Below are positions 8,632 through 16,058 of a stretch of DNA of 41,977 nucleotides, in pieces (the stretch's first letter is position 1; each line of letters opens with the position of its first letter). A program made the translations under genes and the position numbers. The stretch is taken from the NCBI GenBank assembly GCA_964479405.1, contig CAYZMA010000003.1:1-41977 (forward strand), in the 5' to 3' direction. The notes under the pieces were generated by a model. That model made no database searches. It was not told the DNA's origin and was given only the letters and a program-made list of their open reading frames with translations. Source of the stretch: JAMCZU01 sp964479405 (GTDB lineage: Bacteria > Patescibacteriota > UBA1384 > UBA12157 > JAENIV01).

Positions 8632-9221
8632 TTTTTAATCTTTCCCCAATCCTTAGTATAAAAAACATTTTCCATCACTAAATCGTAATCCAAAATTTCT
8701 TCTTTCTTAAACCAAATGGCAATTTCTTTTTGCGCTTCTTCAGATGAACCAGAAGCATGAATTAAAGTATGAATTACTCGGCCCAAACCATCAGATAACT
8801 CATAGCTTTCCATAGAATAGTCGCCACGAATTGAACCGATATCAGCAATCAAAGGATTGGTAGCGCCGGCAGTTTTTCGTCCTAAAGTGCACGCATGAGG
8901 ACCCTGCCAAACCATAAATATTACTGGACGATCCGTTAAATGTTCTATAAGTCGTTTGCGAGTGAGTTTTGCCAAATCAATTGGACCCATACCAGGATCA
9001 ATGCCTTTTGACTTTTAGTTTTCATAAGTTTTAGTGCCATTAGAAACATACCATTCTTCATCATCAGGATAATGTTTACCAACTTGTTCTTTAGTTGGAG
9101 CAATCATTTTGCAAGCAACTAGCTTCAATCCCCGCTTTTCAAATTTAGAGATAAATTCGCCAATTAAATGACGTTGAATTGATTCCGGTTTGATGGCAAT
9201 CAAAGTTTGTTCTTTAGACAT
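8628..9221 (-). pseudogene. ndk: nucleoside diphosphate kinase interrupted by in-frame TAA
   Basis: The N-terminal part (9221 to 9015) begins MSKEQTLIAIKPESIQRHLIGEFISKFEKRGLKLV in NDK fashion and reads to KTYEN, then TAA. The same frame continues without shift through KSKGIDPGMGPIDLAK into the rest of the enzyme, including GATNPLIADIGSIRGDYS and the catalytic histidine in TLIHASGSSEEAQ. In homologues a Tyr usually follows the Asn, so one TAT/TAC to TAA change explains the break. NDK balances nucleoside triphosphate pools. An in-frame ATG at 8990 could restart a 120-residue C-terminal piece that holds the active-site His. A sequencing error is also possible. The gene abuts the M16 peptidase gene upstream. 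Confidence 0.85.
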
Positions 9222-10496
9222 TTAAAACCTTTCTAATATTTTTTCAAATTCATTTGTATTTTTAAAGGGACTAATCATAGCTAAATTTAAATTTTTTGGA
9301 ACAAAATACTCCTTTGCGAATTTTTTAATATCGGAAGCGGTTACCTTTTCGTATTTTGAAATTATTTCTTCTGGATGTTCAATTTTACCCCAAAAAAGTT
9401 GCTGTTCGGCTAAAAATTCAGCCACCGCAAAAGATTCTTCCAAACCCAAATACATCCGTCCTTTTAAATTTTCTTTAGCTCTTTTTAATTCTTCAGCTGA
9501 TATATCTTTAGTTTTTAATTTATTAAACTCCTCAAGAATCACTTTGACAGCTTCTTTGGCTCTTAAAATATCCACCCCGGCTGAAGCGCCAAAAATACCA
9601 GTATCCTGAAAATCAGCCATCTCGGATGAAACATAATAAGCCAAGCCCCGCTTTTCACGCACTTCGGTAAAAAGTCGTGAAGACATTGTCTCGCCAAAAA
9701 GATTATTTAAAACTTTTAAAACAGGACGACGTTTGTCGGAGCGCGCAGGGGTGCGAAAACCTAAAATTAAATGAGCTTGATCGGTTTTCTTAAAGTGCAT
9801 TTTCAGTCCGGGCTTTGTTTGATTTTCTTTAATTTTTAAATACTCTTCTTTTCTTTTTGCCTCAACTTTTGCGAAAAACTCCTGAATTTTTTCTTGCCAA
9901 GAAACATTATTTTTGCCACCGGCAACAGCCACAATCATATTTTCCGGAGTATAAAATTTATCACGATAACTTACAAAATCTTCTCTTGAAAATTTTTGGA
10001 CCGTTTCTTTCAGACCGGTTGTTTGCCAACCCAAAGGTTGATCACCATAAAAAAGTTGTTTTGCCACTTCCGAAATATAACTTTGAGGCAAATCTTGATA
10101 CATATTAATTTCTTCCACAATCACACCTTTTTCCCGCTCAATTTCTTCGGACAAAAAAGCAGAATTATAAAGCATATCAAATAAAATATCCAAAGCCAGT
10201 TCAAAATGCTCGGACGCCGCTCGTACAAAAAAACCAGTGTGTTCTTCGGAAGTAAAAGCATTGTAACTAGCGCCAACGGCATCAAGGGCTTTAGCAATAT
10301 CTAAAGTTTTCGGCCGTTTCTTGGTTCCTTTAAAAAACAGATGTTCTAAAAAATGAGAAATACCATTTAAATTTTTATTTTCGTATCTTGAACCCACACC
10401 AATTAAAAAGAGAACTGTCACCGCTTTAGTATTTTCCAAAGGAGCGGTAATCAACTTTAAACCGTTCGGCAAAGTGGTTAATTTATAATTTAGCAT
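9222..10496 (-). CDS. M16-family zinc peptidase (processing-peptidase type)
   Basis: A 424-residue protein with the inverted zinc motif HFLEH (H48, E51, H52) in GISHFLEHLFFKGTKKRP, and a downstream acidic ligand in the EKGVIVEEI helix at about residue 127. The C-terminal M16 half contains the conserved RGLAYYVSSE segment, the R/Y substrate-binding region. The length fits single-subunit bacterial M16B peptidases such as PqqL/YmxG relatives. No signal peptide is visible, so it is probably cytosolic, degrading peptides. Its stop codon directly precedes the start of ndk, giving an M16-ndk-transferase operon. Confidence 0.92.
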   Translation of the reverse strand: MLNYKLTTLPNGLKLITAPLENTKAVTVLFLIGVGSRYENKNLNGISHFLEHLFFKGTKKRPKTLDIAKALDAVGASYNAFTSEEHTGFFVRAASEHFELALDILFDMLYNSAFLSEEIEREKGVIVEEINMYQDLPQSYISEVAKQLFYGDQPLGWQTTGLKETVQKFSREDFVSYRDKFYTPENMIVAVAGGKNNVSWQEKIQEFFAKVEAKRKEEYLKIKENQTKPGLKMHFKKTDQAHLILGFRTPARSDKRRPVLKVLNNLFGETMSSRLFTEVREKRGLAYYVSSEMADFQDTGIFGASAGVDILRAKEAVKVILEEFNKLKTKDISAEELKRAKENLKGRMYLGLEESFAVAEFLAEQQLFWGKIEHPEEIISKYEKVTASDIKKFAKEYFVPKNLNLAMISPFKNTNEFEKILERF

Positions 10497-10806
10497 AAAT
10501 TTCCGCGAATTAATTTATTAATTCTATGATTTAACATATTTAAAATATATCTTAAAATAAATCAAAAATCAAATCTTTAATACTACTAACCATTTTAACG
10601 ACGACCGCATTCAAAATGATTAGTGACAAGAATTTGACAAATAATTTAAGTAATTATATGATTAAAATGACCATTAAATTGGCTTAAAAAAGTAAAATAT
10701 TCCGACAAATCTTATACACGAATTAGCACGAATTGGTATTTACTATTTATTAGTGTTGATTTGTGAAAGTAGATTCGTCGGAAGTTATTTCATTTGAAAG
10801 GATATT
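10497..10806. other. 310-bp divergent intergenic region
   Basis: AT-rich and without a coding frame. It holds the strong promoter listed separately, and a pair of short direct repeats (CACGAATT-A-G-CACGAATT) near 10718-10736 of the kind often seen between genes in such genomes. The transcript from that promoter would carry a leader of about 140 nt before the Phd-like gene. I saw no riboswitch I recognise in it. Confidence 0.5.
10634..10662 (+). promoter_or_regulatory. sigma-70-type promoter
   Basis: TTGACA (10634-10639), a 17-bp spacer, TATGAT (10657-10662). This is the best consensus match in the intergenic region and points towards the Phd-like gene. Confidence 0.65.
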
Positions 10807-11508
10807 ATGGAAAATCCACTTAAAGTTTCACTGGAAAACATTATTCCGCTGACGGAAGCGCGCGATCATTTTTCTCAAATTGTCAACGAGGTTCAAAAAG
10901 ACAAACTCTATGTTCTCACCAAAGGTGGCAAACCAGCCGTCGCGATTATTGATGTTAAGTATTTAGAACACATTACCGGCGGTGAAGCCAAAGTTGAAAA
11001 TATTAAAGAAGAAATTAAAAAAGCGCCTGAAAAAGTTGGCTTACCGCCAATGATTGAACACGCAAAAACTCCACCAAATCCAATTCCCCCGACTCCATCC
11101 ACTCCGCCACCTTTTGTGCCAAAACCGGCCGGTTTTGCGGCACCCCAGCCTAAACCAGAACCTCCTAAACCTCCAATTCAAAATCCTAATCCTGTAACTT
11201 TTACTCCTACAACCCCAAAACCAACTCCACCGCCTCCATCAAGTAATCCAGTGCCACCCGTTTCGCCGTCTGTTTCGCCAAATCAAGGCGAGCTCAAAAC
11301 TCCGTCGCCAACGCCACCACCCCCAAATAATCCCACACCTTTAAAAACTCCTGACACTGCCGGCGAGAAAATTGATGTTCAGTTTTCCCAAGAACCAGTA
11401 GAAGAAAAAATTAAAAGTGCTAATAGCTTTCAAGCCCCAGATGACAAAACTCCTCCCGGCCAATATGGCGGCAAACAAGACGAACCAGAAGATATGTCCA
11501 TTGACTAG
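10807..11508 (+). CDS. Phd/YefM-like antitoxin-fold domain on a proline-rich tail
   Basis: A 233-residue protein. Residues 10-60 (IIPLTEARDHFSQIVNEVQ, then YVLTKGGKPAVAIIDVKYLE) match the DNA-binding Phd/YefM antitoxin fold. After about residue 85 the chain becomes a disordered Pro/Thr/Ser/Asn tract of roughly 110 residues, then an acidic tail ending DEPEDMSID. No toxin gene lies beside it: the downstream neighbour is a convergent DedA gene whose stop overlaps this one in CTAG. It may be a stand-alone regulator or an adapted antitoxin fold. An SD-like AAAGGA precedes the ATG. Confidence 0.65.
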   Translation: MENPLKVSLENIIPLTEARDHFSQIVNEVQKDKLYVLTKGGKPAVAIIDVKYLEHITGGEAKVENIKEEIKKAPEKVGLPPMIEHAKTPPNPIPPTPSTPPPFVPKPAGFAAPQPKPEPPKPPIQNPNPVTFTPTTPKPTPPPPSSNPVPPVSPSVSPNQGELKTPSPTPPPPNNPTPLKTPDTAGEKIDVQFSQEPVEEKIKSANSFQAPDDKTPPGQYGGKQDEPEDMSID

Positions 11509-12125
11509 TGCTTTTGATTTTGTTTCAGGTGTCTTCTGATCCACCAAACAATTCCAATTATTATTAGTCCTAAAATAAGCCAATCAAGTCCGTGAAAATA
11601 GCGACGAAGACTTTCCCAGTTTTCGCCTAATTTCTGACCCAAAAAAGCTAAAGCCAGCGACCATGGTAGCGATCCTAGAAAAGAATAAATAACAAATCGC
11701 CAAAAATTCATTCTGGCAATTCCCGCCGGAAAAGAAATAAATGTTCTAATAACCGGTAGTAACCGGCCAACAAAAACAGTCATTTCGCCGTGTTTTTTAA
11801 ACCACCTGTCGGCTAAGTCTAAATCGTGGTGGGAAATAAAAATATATTTGCCGTAATTTTCAATCAAAGGTCGTCCTCCCCACGCTCCTAACCAATAAGA
11901 AGCAATAGAGCCAATCACACATCCAACCGCGCCGGCTAGCCCAACTAACCAAAGATTGAGTTCGCCTTTGGCTACCAAAAAACCCGAAAAAGGCATAATT
12001 ATTTCTGACGGCAGTGGAATATTAGCCGATTCAATCGCCATTAAAAGAACTACCCCGCCATAACCAAGGGCGCTAATTACTCCCATAATCCAAGAGGCAA
12101 CTGCAGATAAAATTTGTGTCGCCAT
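11505..12125 (-). CDS. DedA-family membrane protein
   Basis: A 206-residue protein starting MATQILSAV. I chose this start because AAAGGA precedes it and because an upstream in-frame start would run into the neighbouring gene. Family marks are ESANIPLPSEIIMPFSGFL, a GxxxG-rich second helix, and FVGRLLPVIRTFISFPAGIARM. That last motif is the DedA/SNARE-associated signature with conserved arginines. There are about five membrane helices. DedA proteins act in membrane lipid homeostasis, and some are polyprenyl-phosphate flippases. That would fit the adjacent PAP2 proteins and the nearby sugar-phosphate transferase, but the specific substrate is inferred only. Confidence 0.92.
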   Translation of the reverse strand: MATQILSAVASWIMGVISALGYGGVVLLMAIESANIPLPSEIIMPFSGFLVAKGELNLWLVGLAGAVGCVIGSIASYWLGAWGGRPLIENYGKYIFISHHDLDLADRWFKKHGEMTVFVGRLLPVIRTFISFPAGIARMNFWRFVIYSFLGSLPWSLALAFLGQKLGENWESLRRYFHGLDWLILGLIIIGIVWWIRRHLKQNQKH

Positions 12126-12136
12126 AATTTTCCTTT

Positions 12137-12709
12137 CTATAGGTAGCCGAAAAACCAAAAAGTAGCCGCGGTTAAGACGAATGCAATTAAAGAGCCAGCC
12201 ACCGCTTGCCAAATGGTATGCCGTTTTCTATGAATTCTTGACCATGCCAAAGGGATTAAAAATAAATACAGCCACCATAAGTGAATACCAAAAAGAATAA
12301 CTGAAGTTGTCACAATCGCCGAATAAAGAGCGGTATGAATGCTTACCTTCCAAACTTGAGTAAGTAGTGCCACGGCAATAACATTTACCGCGTAAGCTAC
12401 TCCAATCACAGTCACTGGTTTAGCTGCTCCCAAAATAAAAAGTAAAAAAGCCCCAATAACCGACGAAACACCAGCTAAAAGAAAAGGAATCTTGCGATCA
12501 TTTTTGTCGGAAATATGAATATCGCGAATTTGCCTTGATTCCAGTAGCCACAAAACATAAAAACCGGGAATAATAATCGCAAAAAGTAAAAAAGTGACCA
12601 TCCAAGGCAAAAATTGACTTAAATTACGCGAATAGTGATAGCTAATTAAGATAATAAAAACTAAAGCCGTCACATAGGGACTAAAAAGAGCAGAGATCAT
12701 AAAAGCCAC
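12137..12709 (-). CDS. PAP2-like polytopic membrane protein
   Basis: A 190-residue protein with about six membrane helices. The strings QVWKVSIHTA and WSRIHRKRHTIWQAVAGS resemble degenerate K-x-S-x-H and R-x4-5-H phosphatase motifs of PAP2-related proteins, but the classical PSGH motif is absent, so catalysis is uncertain. The start is either GTG at 12709 or ATG at 12700; neither has an SD. It lies 11 bases upstream of the DedA gene and 45 bases downstream of a canonical PAP2 phosphatase, so all three probably share a transcript. Confidence 0.6.
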   Translation of the reverse strand: MAFMISALFSPYVTALVFIILISYHYSRNLSQFLPWMVTFLLFAIIIPGFYVLWLLESRQIRDIHISDKNDRKIPFLLAGVSSVIGAFLLFILGAAKPVTVIGVAYAVNVIAVALLTQVWKVSIHTALYSAIVTTSVILFGIHLWWLYLFLIPLAWSRIHRKRHTIWQAVAGSLIAFVLTAATFWFFGYL

Positions 12710-12754
12710 GCAATCAATAAATTTATAAACATTTTTGTTAATAAGACCGCCTTT

Positions 12755-13327
12755 TTAGGCTAAATGGACAACTTTTAAAATTCTTATAATAAAACTGTAA
12801 ATAATATTTAACGGCTTGTCAAAAAGGTCAATTAAGTAAGCCGAAATAAGACCAATTACAAATCCGCCCAAAATATCGGTTGGAAAATGAATTGCCGTTG
12901 CCACTCTAAAGAAGGAGATGATGATAGCCATGACAAACATTACCCAAGCTAGTTTTTTATACCCGGAAAACCAAAAAGAAAAAGCAACCGCAAAAAGAGC
13001 GCTGGCGTGATCGGAAGGAAAAGAAAAATCGGGACGATGAAAAACTAACTCTTGAACCCCCGTCATTTCAAATGGACGAGGTCGATTAATTAGATTCCCA
13101 ATTATATAGGCTAAAATCGGCCAAGCTAAAATAACTGAAAATAAGGCTCGTAGCGTCACTTTTTTTGAATCCCGGGACCAAAACCATAGAATAAGCAATA
13201 TTACCGGCAAAAAATACATTAAATACTCGGCAAAAAATTTATCCACAACCAAGCTACTATGCTTGGTAAAAAAAGAGTTTAAACTTAAAACAATATTTTG
13301 ATCAAAATTATTTATTTGATGAATCAT
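12755..13327 (-). CDS. PAP2-family phosphatase, possibly undecaprenyl-diphosphatase
   Basis: A 190-residue membrane protein with all three PAP2 motifs: NLINRPRPF (residues 79-86), FPSDHASA (103-110) and R141-VATAIHFPTD with H147. About six helices surround them. This family removes phosphate from lipid diphosphates, and BcrC-type members recycle undecaprenyl diphosphate. The presence of a polyprenyl-phosphate sugar-phosphate transferase and DedA nearby supports a lipid-carrier role. A strong GAGGTG SD lies 5 bases before the ATG. Confidence 0.88.
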   Translation of the reverse strand: MIHQINNFDQNIVLSLNSFFTKHSSLVVDKFFAEYLMYFLPVILLILWFWSRDSKKVTLRALFSVILAWPILAYIIGNLINRPRPFEMTGVQELVFHRPDFSFPSDHASALFAVAFSFWFSGYKKLAWVMFVMAIIISFFRVATAIHFPTDILGGFVIGLISAYLIDLFDKPLNIIYSFIIRILKVVHLA

Positions 13328-13374
13328 TTTTACACCTCATTGTTCTCTTTTAACCTTATCAGAAATATTTCTTT

Positions 13375-13403
13375 TTGACAATAAAGAATATGCGTCGTAA
13401 AAT
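13375..13403 (+). promoter_or_regulatory. promoter of the Xer recombinase gene
   Basis: TTGACA (13375-13380), a 17-bp spacer, TAAAAT (13398-13403), followed by the SD AAGGAGGT at 13412-13419. Confidence 0.7.
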
Positions 13404-13423
13404 TAAAATATAAGGAGGTATTT

Positions 13424-14392
13424 TTGACTATAAATTCTCTTATCACTGATTTTTTAGAATATATGGAGATTGAAAAAGGTCGCGCCATTGCGAGCACTAA
13501 AAATTACGACCATTACTTACGGACATTTAGCTCATTTGCAGAGAAAAACAACATTGATAACCCTGAAAAAATTGACCAGACATTAGTTAAAGATTATCGT
13601 TTGGCTCTTAATCGTGGCAAAATTAATTCAAATGCAATTTCCAAGTCAACTCAAAATTATTACTTAATCGCCCTACGATCTTTTTTGAAATTTCTAAGAA
13701 AAAAAGATATTTCAACCCTTTCACCAGAAAAAATTGAATTGGCAAAAGTTTCCGAACGGCAGATTACTTTTTTAGATGCCGATGAGCTTGACGAAATTCT
13801 AAAAACCCCTGACCTAAATACTGTTCATGGATTGCGAGATAAAGCTATTTTGGATTTACTTTTTTCTACCGGACTTCGCGTCTCGGAACTCTGTCGCTTA
13901 AAAATAAAAGATATTAATCTTGAAAAAAATGAGTTTTCTGTTCTAGGAAAAGGCGGTAAAGTCAGGGTGGTTTTTCTTGACCAAACTGCCAGAGAATCAC
14001 TTCAAAAATACTTAAATTCACGCCCCGATAAATCGGAATTTTTATTTATAGGTTATGGACACACGTTAGATAAATCCGAAATCCGAAATCCGAAATCCGA
14101 AATTCAAGGTATAACTCCAAGGTCGGTTCAACGAATGATTGAAAAATATGCTAAAAAAGCCGGTATTACCAAGAAAGTGACGCCCCATGTTCTTCGTCAC
14201 AGCTTTGCCACTGATTTACTTATGAACGGCGCCGATTTACGCTCGGTCCAAACCTTGCTTGGTCATTCGTCAATTACCACCACTCAAATTTATACTCATA
14301 TTACCGATAAACACTTAAATGAAGTTCATCAAGCTTTTCATGGTTTAAGACAAAAAAACCAAAAAGAAGATAATTTAAAAACCGCCGAGTAA
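13424..14392 (+). CDS. tyrosine recombinase, XerC/XerD type
   Basis: A 322-residue protein starting at TTG, chosen because a perfect AAGGAGGT lies just upstream. An N-terminal SAM-like core-binding domain (about 1-105) is followed by the catalytic domain with R152 (STGLRVSEL), a lysine in GKGGK (K176 or K179), H255-V-L-R258 (HVLRHSFAT), H281 (LLGHSSITTTQ) and nucleophile Y290. This fits a chromosome-dimer resolvase. Residues 217-228 (KSEIRNPKSEIQ) are encoded by a heptanucleotide tandem repeat and interrupt the loop before the last catalytic helices. Its 3' end overlaps the terminator of the convergent gene. Confidence 0.93.
   Translation: MTINSLITDFLEYMEIEKGRAIASTKNYDHYLRTFSSFAEKNNIDNPEKIDQTLVKDYRLALNRGKINSNAISKSTQNYYLIALRSFLKFLRKKDISTLSPEKIELAKVSERQITFLDADELDEILKTPDLNTVHGLRDKAILDLLFSTGLRVSELCRLKIKDINLEKNEFSVLGKGGKVRVVFLDQTARESLQKYLNSRPDKSEFLFIGYGHTLDKSEIRNPKSEIQGITPRSVQRMIEKYAKKAGITKKVTPHVLRHSFATDLLMNGADLRSVQTLLGHSSITTTQIYTHITDKHLNEVHQAFHGLRQKNQKEDNLKTAE
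14072..14106 (+). repeat. AAATCCG heptamer tandem array inside the recombinase gene
   Basis: Four exact AAATCCG units (14072-14099) and one diverged unit AAATTCA. Because 7 and 3 are coprime, three units read as a 7-residue period, KSEIRNP. Relatives of the unit lie at 25766-25818 and near 34733 in non-coding DNA. Confidence 0.9.
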
Positions 14393-14404
14393 AACCCGGC
14401 GGTT
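14376..14404 (-). terminator. terminator of the anti-sigma-type ATPase gene
   Basis: On the minus strand AACCGCC, an 11-nt loop, GGCGGTT, then a T-run. The stem overlaps the last codons of the recombinase gene. Confidence 0.7.
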
Positions 14405-14409
14405 GAGAA

Positions 14410-14901
14410 CTAACGCCCGATAGCAATTTGAAAAACCATTCTACCACGATAATAGCAAAGACTACAACTAGCATGAATGCCATCTTTATTGTCAATATCT
14501 TTCATCAGTGCCTCAATGACTGCAAGTCCTCGACCATTATTGGCAAAACAATCATCGGGAAGTGAAATTTGACCTTGATAGCACCTATCACTTGGATTAG
14601 CAATCCTCAACTGTATATTAGATAAGGATTTTTCCCAAGTAATATCAACTGAATGTTGGTCAGATAAGCATTTACAAGCATTAGTTAAGGCCTCACCAAG
14701 AACGATTGCAAGAAAACTTTGCTGGTCTGGCTCAAGAAAGTCAACTGATTCAAAAGCGGCGCCAACTTCGTGCCTTAGATGATGAGCAATTTCACTCTTG
14801 TCATCATCTGCTATCCACCGTTTTATCTGCCCACGTTCATTAATGCCTTCTTCTTTAAACTTATACGAACTTCCAATGTCAAGAATATTCTGAACAGACA
14901 T
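14410..14901 (-). CDS. anti-sigma-factor-type ATPase/kinase (HATPase_c_2, RsbW-like)
   Basis: A 163-residue protein with a GHKL ATPase fold: the N-box GEALTNA (E70, N74) and the G-box NNGRGLAVIEALMKDI (G123-R-G-L). Helices before it suit a compact serine-kinase domain. RsbW/SpoIIAB relatives bind sigma factors or phosphorylate anti-anti-sigma proteins. No sigma factor or STAS partner is adjacent, so the target is unknown. A strong AAGGAGGA SD lies upstream, and a -10-like TATAAT lies at 14949-14954 on the minus strand. Confidence 0.72.
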   Translation of the reverse strand: MSVQNILDIGSSYKFKEEGINERGQIKRWIADDDKSEIAHHLRHEVGAAFESVDFLEPDQQSFLAIVLGEALTNACKCLSDQHSVDITWEKSLSNIQLRIANPSDRCYQGQISLPDDCFANNGRGLAVIEALMKDIDNKDGIHASCSLCYYRGRMVFQIAIGR

Positions 14902-15146
14902 TTTTCCATCCTCCTTGATTTCAACATTCCAACATTAGAACCACTTTAATTATATCATTTATATTATCCCAACGCTTCACAAATGCAAGCGTTAAGATGT
15001 TCTGTAATATTTAATTTTTAAAGAACTTTCCTTATAGATCACAGGCTAATTTTACTACAAACCGCTCAAAAAGTCAATGAAGTTATTGAACAAGTTGCCA
15101 AAAAATATTATAATCAACAACAGAACTAAAAAAAGGGGTGATATTC

Positions 15147-15593
15147 TTGCGTAGCACAACATTGACAATAAAAGATCGGGTCAGAATTATTGAAGAAGCT
15201 TATAAATTTCTAGGAACACCTTATTGCCTCAAAGGCGATGGTAAAAACTATCAAAATTGCAGTCAATTTGTTGTCACTGTTATCAAAAATGCCTTAAATA
15301 TAGACTTGCCGGCAAAAGTTGATTGGCTTTATATTGTTTCATTAATAATCAAACCTGAAAATCTTCAAATGGGCGATTTGGTTTTCTTTTGTCGCCAACC
15401 AAGACCAATAGGCAAAATCGCTACTCATGTCGCAATATTTGTCGGTGATAATCAAGTCATCCACGCCCGCCAACGGGCAGGTAAAGTTGTAATAGAACCG
15501 ATAGCAGATTTTTCAGAAACAATTATTACATCCAAAGATTCTGCCGAGTTACACCAGTGGCTAGAAGAAACTATATCCTTAACAAGGTCATGA
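15147..15593 (+). CDS. NlpC/P60-type cysteine hydrolase
   Basis: A 148-residue protein. Its fold marks are YKFLGTPYCLKGDGKNYQNCSQFV with a catalytic-position Cys38, LQMGDLVFF, and THVAIFVGDNQVIHA with His94 and a following His106. These match the Cys-His-His triad of NlpC/P60 peptidases that cut peptidoglycan stem peptides or related amides. No signal peptide is visible, so export or a non-wall role is unclear. I chose the TTG start at 15147 because AGGGGTGAT (15134-15142) is an excellent SD for it. A GTG at 15138 lies within that SD. Confidence 0.72.
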   Translation: MRSTTLTIKDRVRIIEEAYKFLGTPYCLKGDGKNYQNCSQFVVTVIKNALNIDLPAKVDWLYIVSLIIKPENLQMGDLVFFCRQPRPIGKIATHVAIFVGDNQVIHARQRAGKVVIEPIADFSETIITSKDSAELHQWLEETISLTRS

Positions 15594-15633
15594 GCTTTCG
15601 TGGCCTTTTTAAAATATATACTTCTAAACCTGT

Positions 15634-15654
15634 TGTCCACCTACGAGGTGGACA
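15634..15654. repeat. 9-bp-arm palindrome, copy 2 (centre inverted)
   Basis: Arms TGTCCACCT and AGGTGGACA around ACG. The flanks AAACCTGT and TTGGGA match the copy at 6545 in the same orientation, but the 3-nt centre is reversed. Confidence 0.75.
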
Positions 15655-15671
15655 TTGGGATAGGCTTTGTC

Positions 15672-15700
15672 TGGTCAAATGAAATAATTTAAGATATAGT
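15672..15700 (+). promoter_or_regulatory. promoter-like repeat, copy 1
   Basis: TGGTCA (15672-15677), 17 bp, TATAGT (15695-15700). By my alignment, 26 of 31 bases match the promoter of the DUF3800 gene at 16587-16615 and its flanks. Confidence 0.4.
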
Positions 15701-15729
15701 TAAATTTGTTAAAATAAATTTAACGCGGA

Positions 15730-15762
15730 AATTTGTAAAATCACAATTTTACAAATTATAAT
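15730..15762 (+). promoter_or_regulatory. palindrome and -10 box of the displaced ychF start
   Basis: A perfect 12-bp inverted repeat (AATTTGTAAAAT at 15730-15741 and ATTTTACAAATT at 15746-15757, loop CACA) runs into TATAAT at 15757-15762. TTGTAA at 15733-15738 could be the -35 box, 18 bp away. An ATG begins exactly 7 bases after the -10 box, the geometry of a leaderless transcript. The palindrome fills the spacer, so it could be an operator. Confidence 0.6.
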
Positions 15763-15768
15763 CTAAAT

Positions 15769-15795
15769 ATGAGTTTATCTATCGGGATAGTCGGA
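15769..15795 (+). pseudogene. displaced 5' end of ychF (nine codons)
   Basis: ATG followed by codons for SLSIGIVG, the same nine residues that open the intact YchF at 17378, after which homology stops abruptly at 15796. Four of the first five codons differ (AGT/TCA, TTA/CTG, TCT/AGT, ATC/ATA), while the last 12 bases are identical to 17393-17404. It has its own promoter. It is best explained as the original ychF start cut off by an insertion. Confidence 0.7.
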
Positions 15796-16047
15796 ACTCA
15801 ATACGATATGGGGTTCCTTTTGAACTCCGTATAAAGATACCACCGATGCAGAAAGCACGGCGAATTACCGAACGAGATCTCCAAGGAAAAATAGTAAGGG
15901 CTAAAGTATGATGCAATTCGTTGGTACAAACCAAGGAATCCAAATCCACTCTTTTTTATTGCCCATGGGAGCTCTGAATGTGAAATGAGCTAAATCGTAT
16001 ACAGTTATTGCTGGGAAAATATAAACAGATAACTTACTGCACAGTAA
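15796..16047 (+). ncRNA. structured RNA of about 250 nt beside a DUF3800 gene
   Basis: No long frame is present but there are many exact helices. They are: ATAC/GTAT (15801-15804 with 15829-15832) leading through a 5-nt bulge into GGGGTTC/GAACTCC (15810-15816 with 15822-15828); TACCA/TGGTA (15838-15842 with 15922-15926) closing a junction with the hairpin CCG-A-TGC/GCACGG (15843-15860); CGAATT/AATTCG (15861-15866 with 15915-15920); AGCTC/GAGCT (15970-15974 with 15987-15991); and AGTTAT-TG-CTG with CAG-ATAACT (16003-16013 with 16026-16034). A TTTTTT lies at about 15952-15957. I recall that comparative genomics has reported structured RNA motifs next to DUF3800 genes; I cannot assign this one to a class. 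Confidence 0.65.
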
Positions 16048-16058
16048 TTTATTTATGA

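Noticed and set aside
9015..9017. Stop-codon reassignment as an explanation of the ndk interruption
   Set aside because: TAA ends many other genes here in the right place (for example dnaE, rpmA, efp), so the code is standard for TAA.
15022..15129. Open frame ending LLQTAQKVNEVIEQVAKKYYNQQQN just before the NlpC/P60 gene
   Set aside because: It looks protein-like (amphipathic helix), but no start codon or SD precedes it in frame and a TAA lies directly upstream. At most it is the tail of a lost gene.
15690..15700. AAGATATAGT resembling the group I intron S element
   Set aside because: It lies upstream of the displaced ychF start, outside the insert, and is better read as a -10 region. No matching P, Q and R elements were found.
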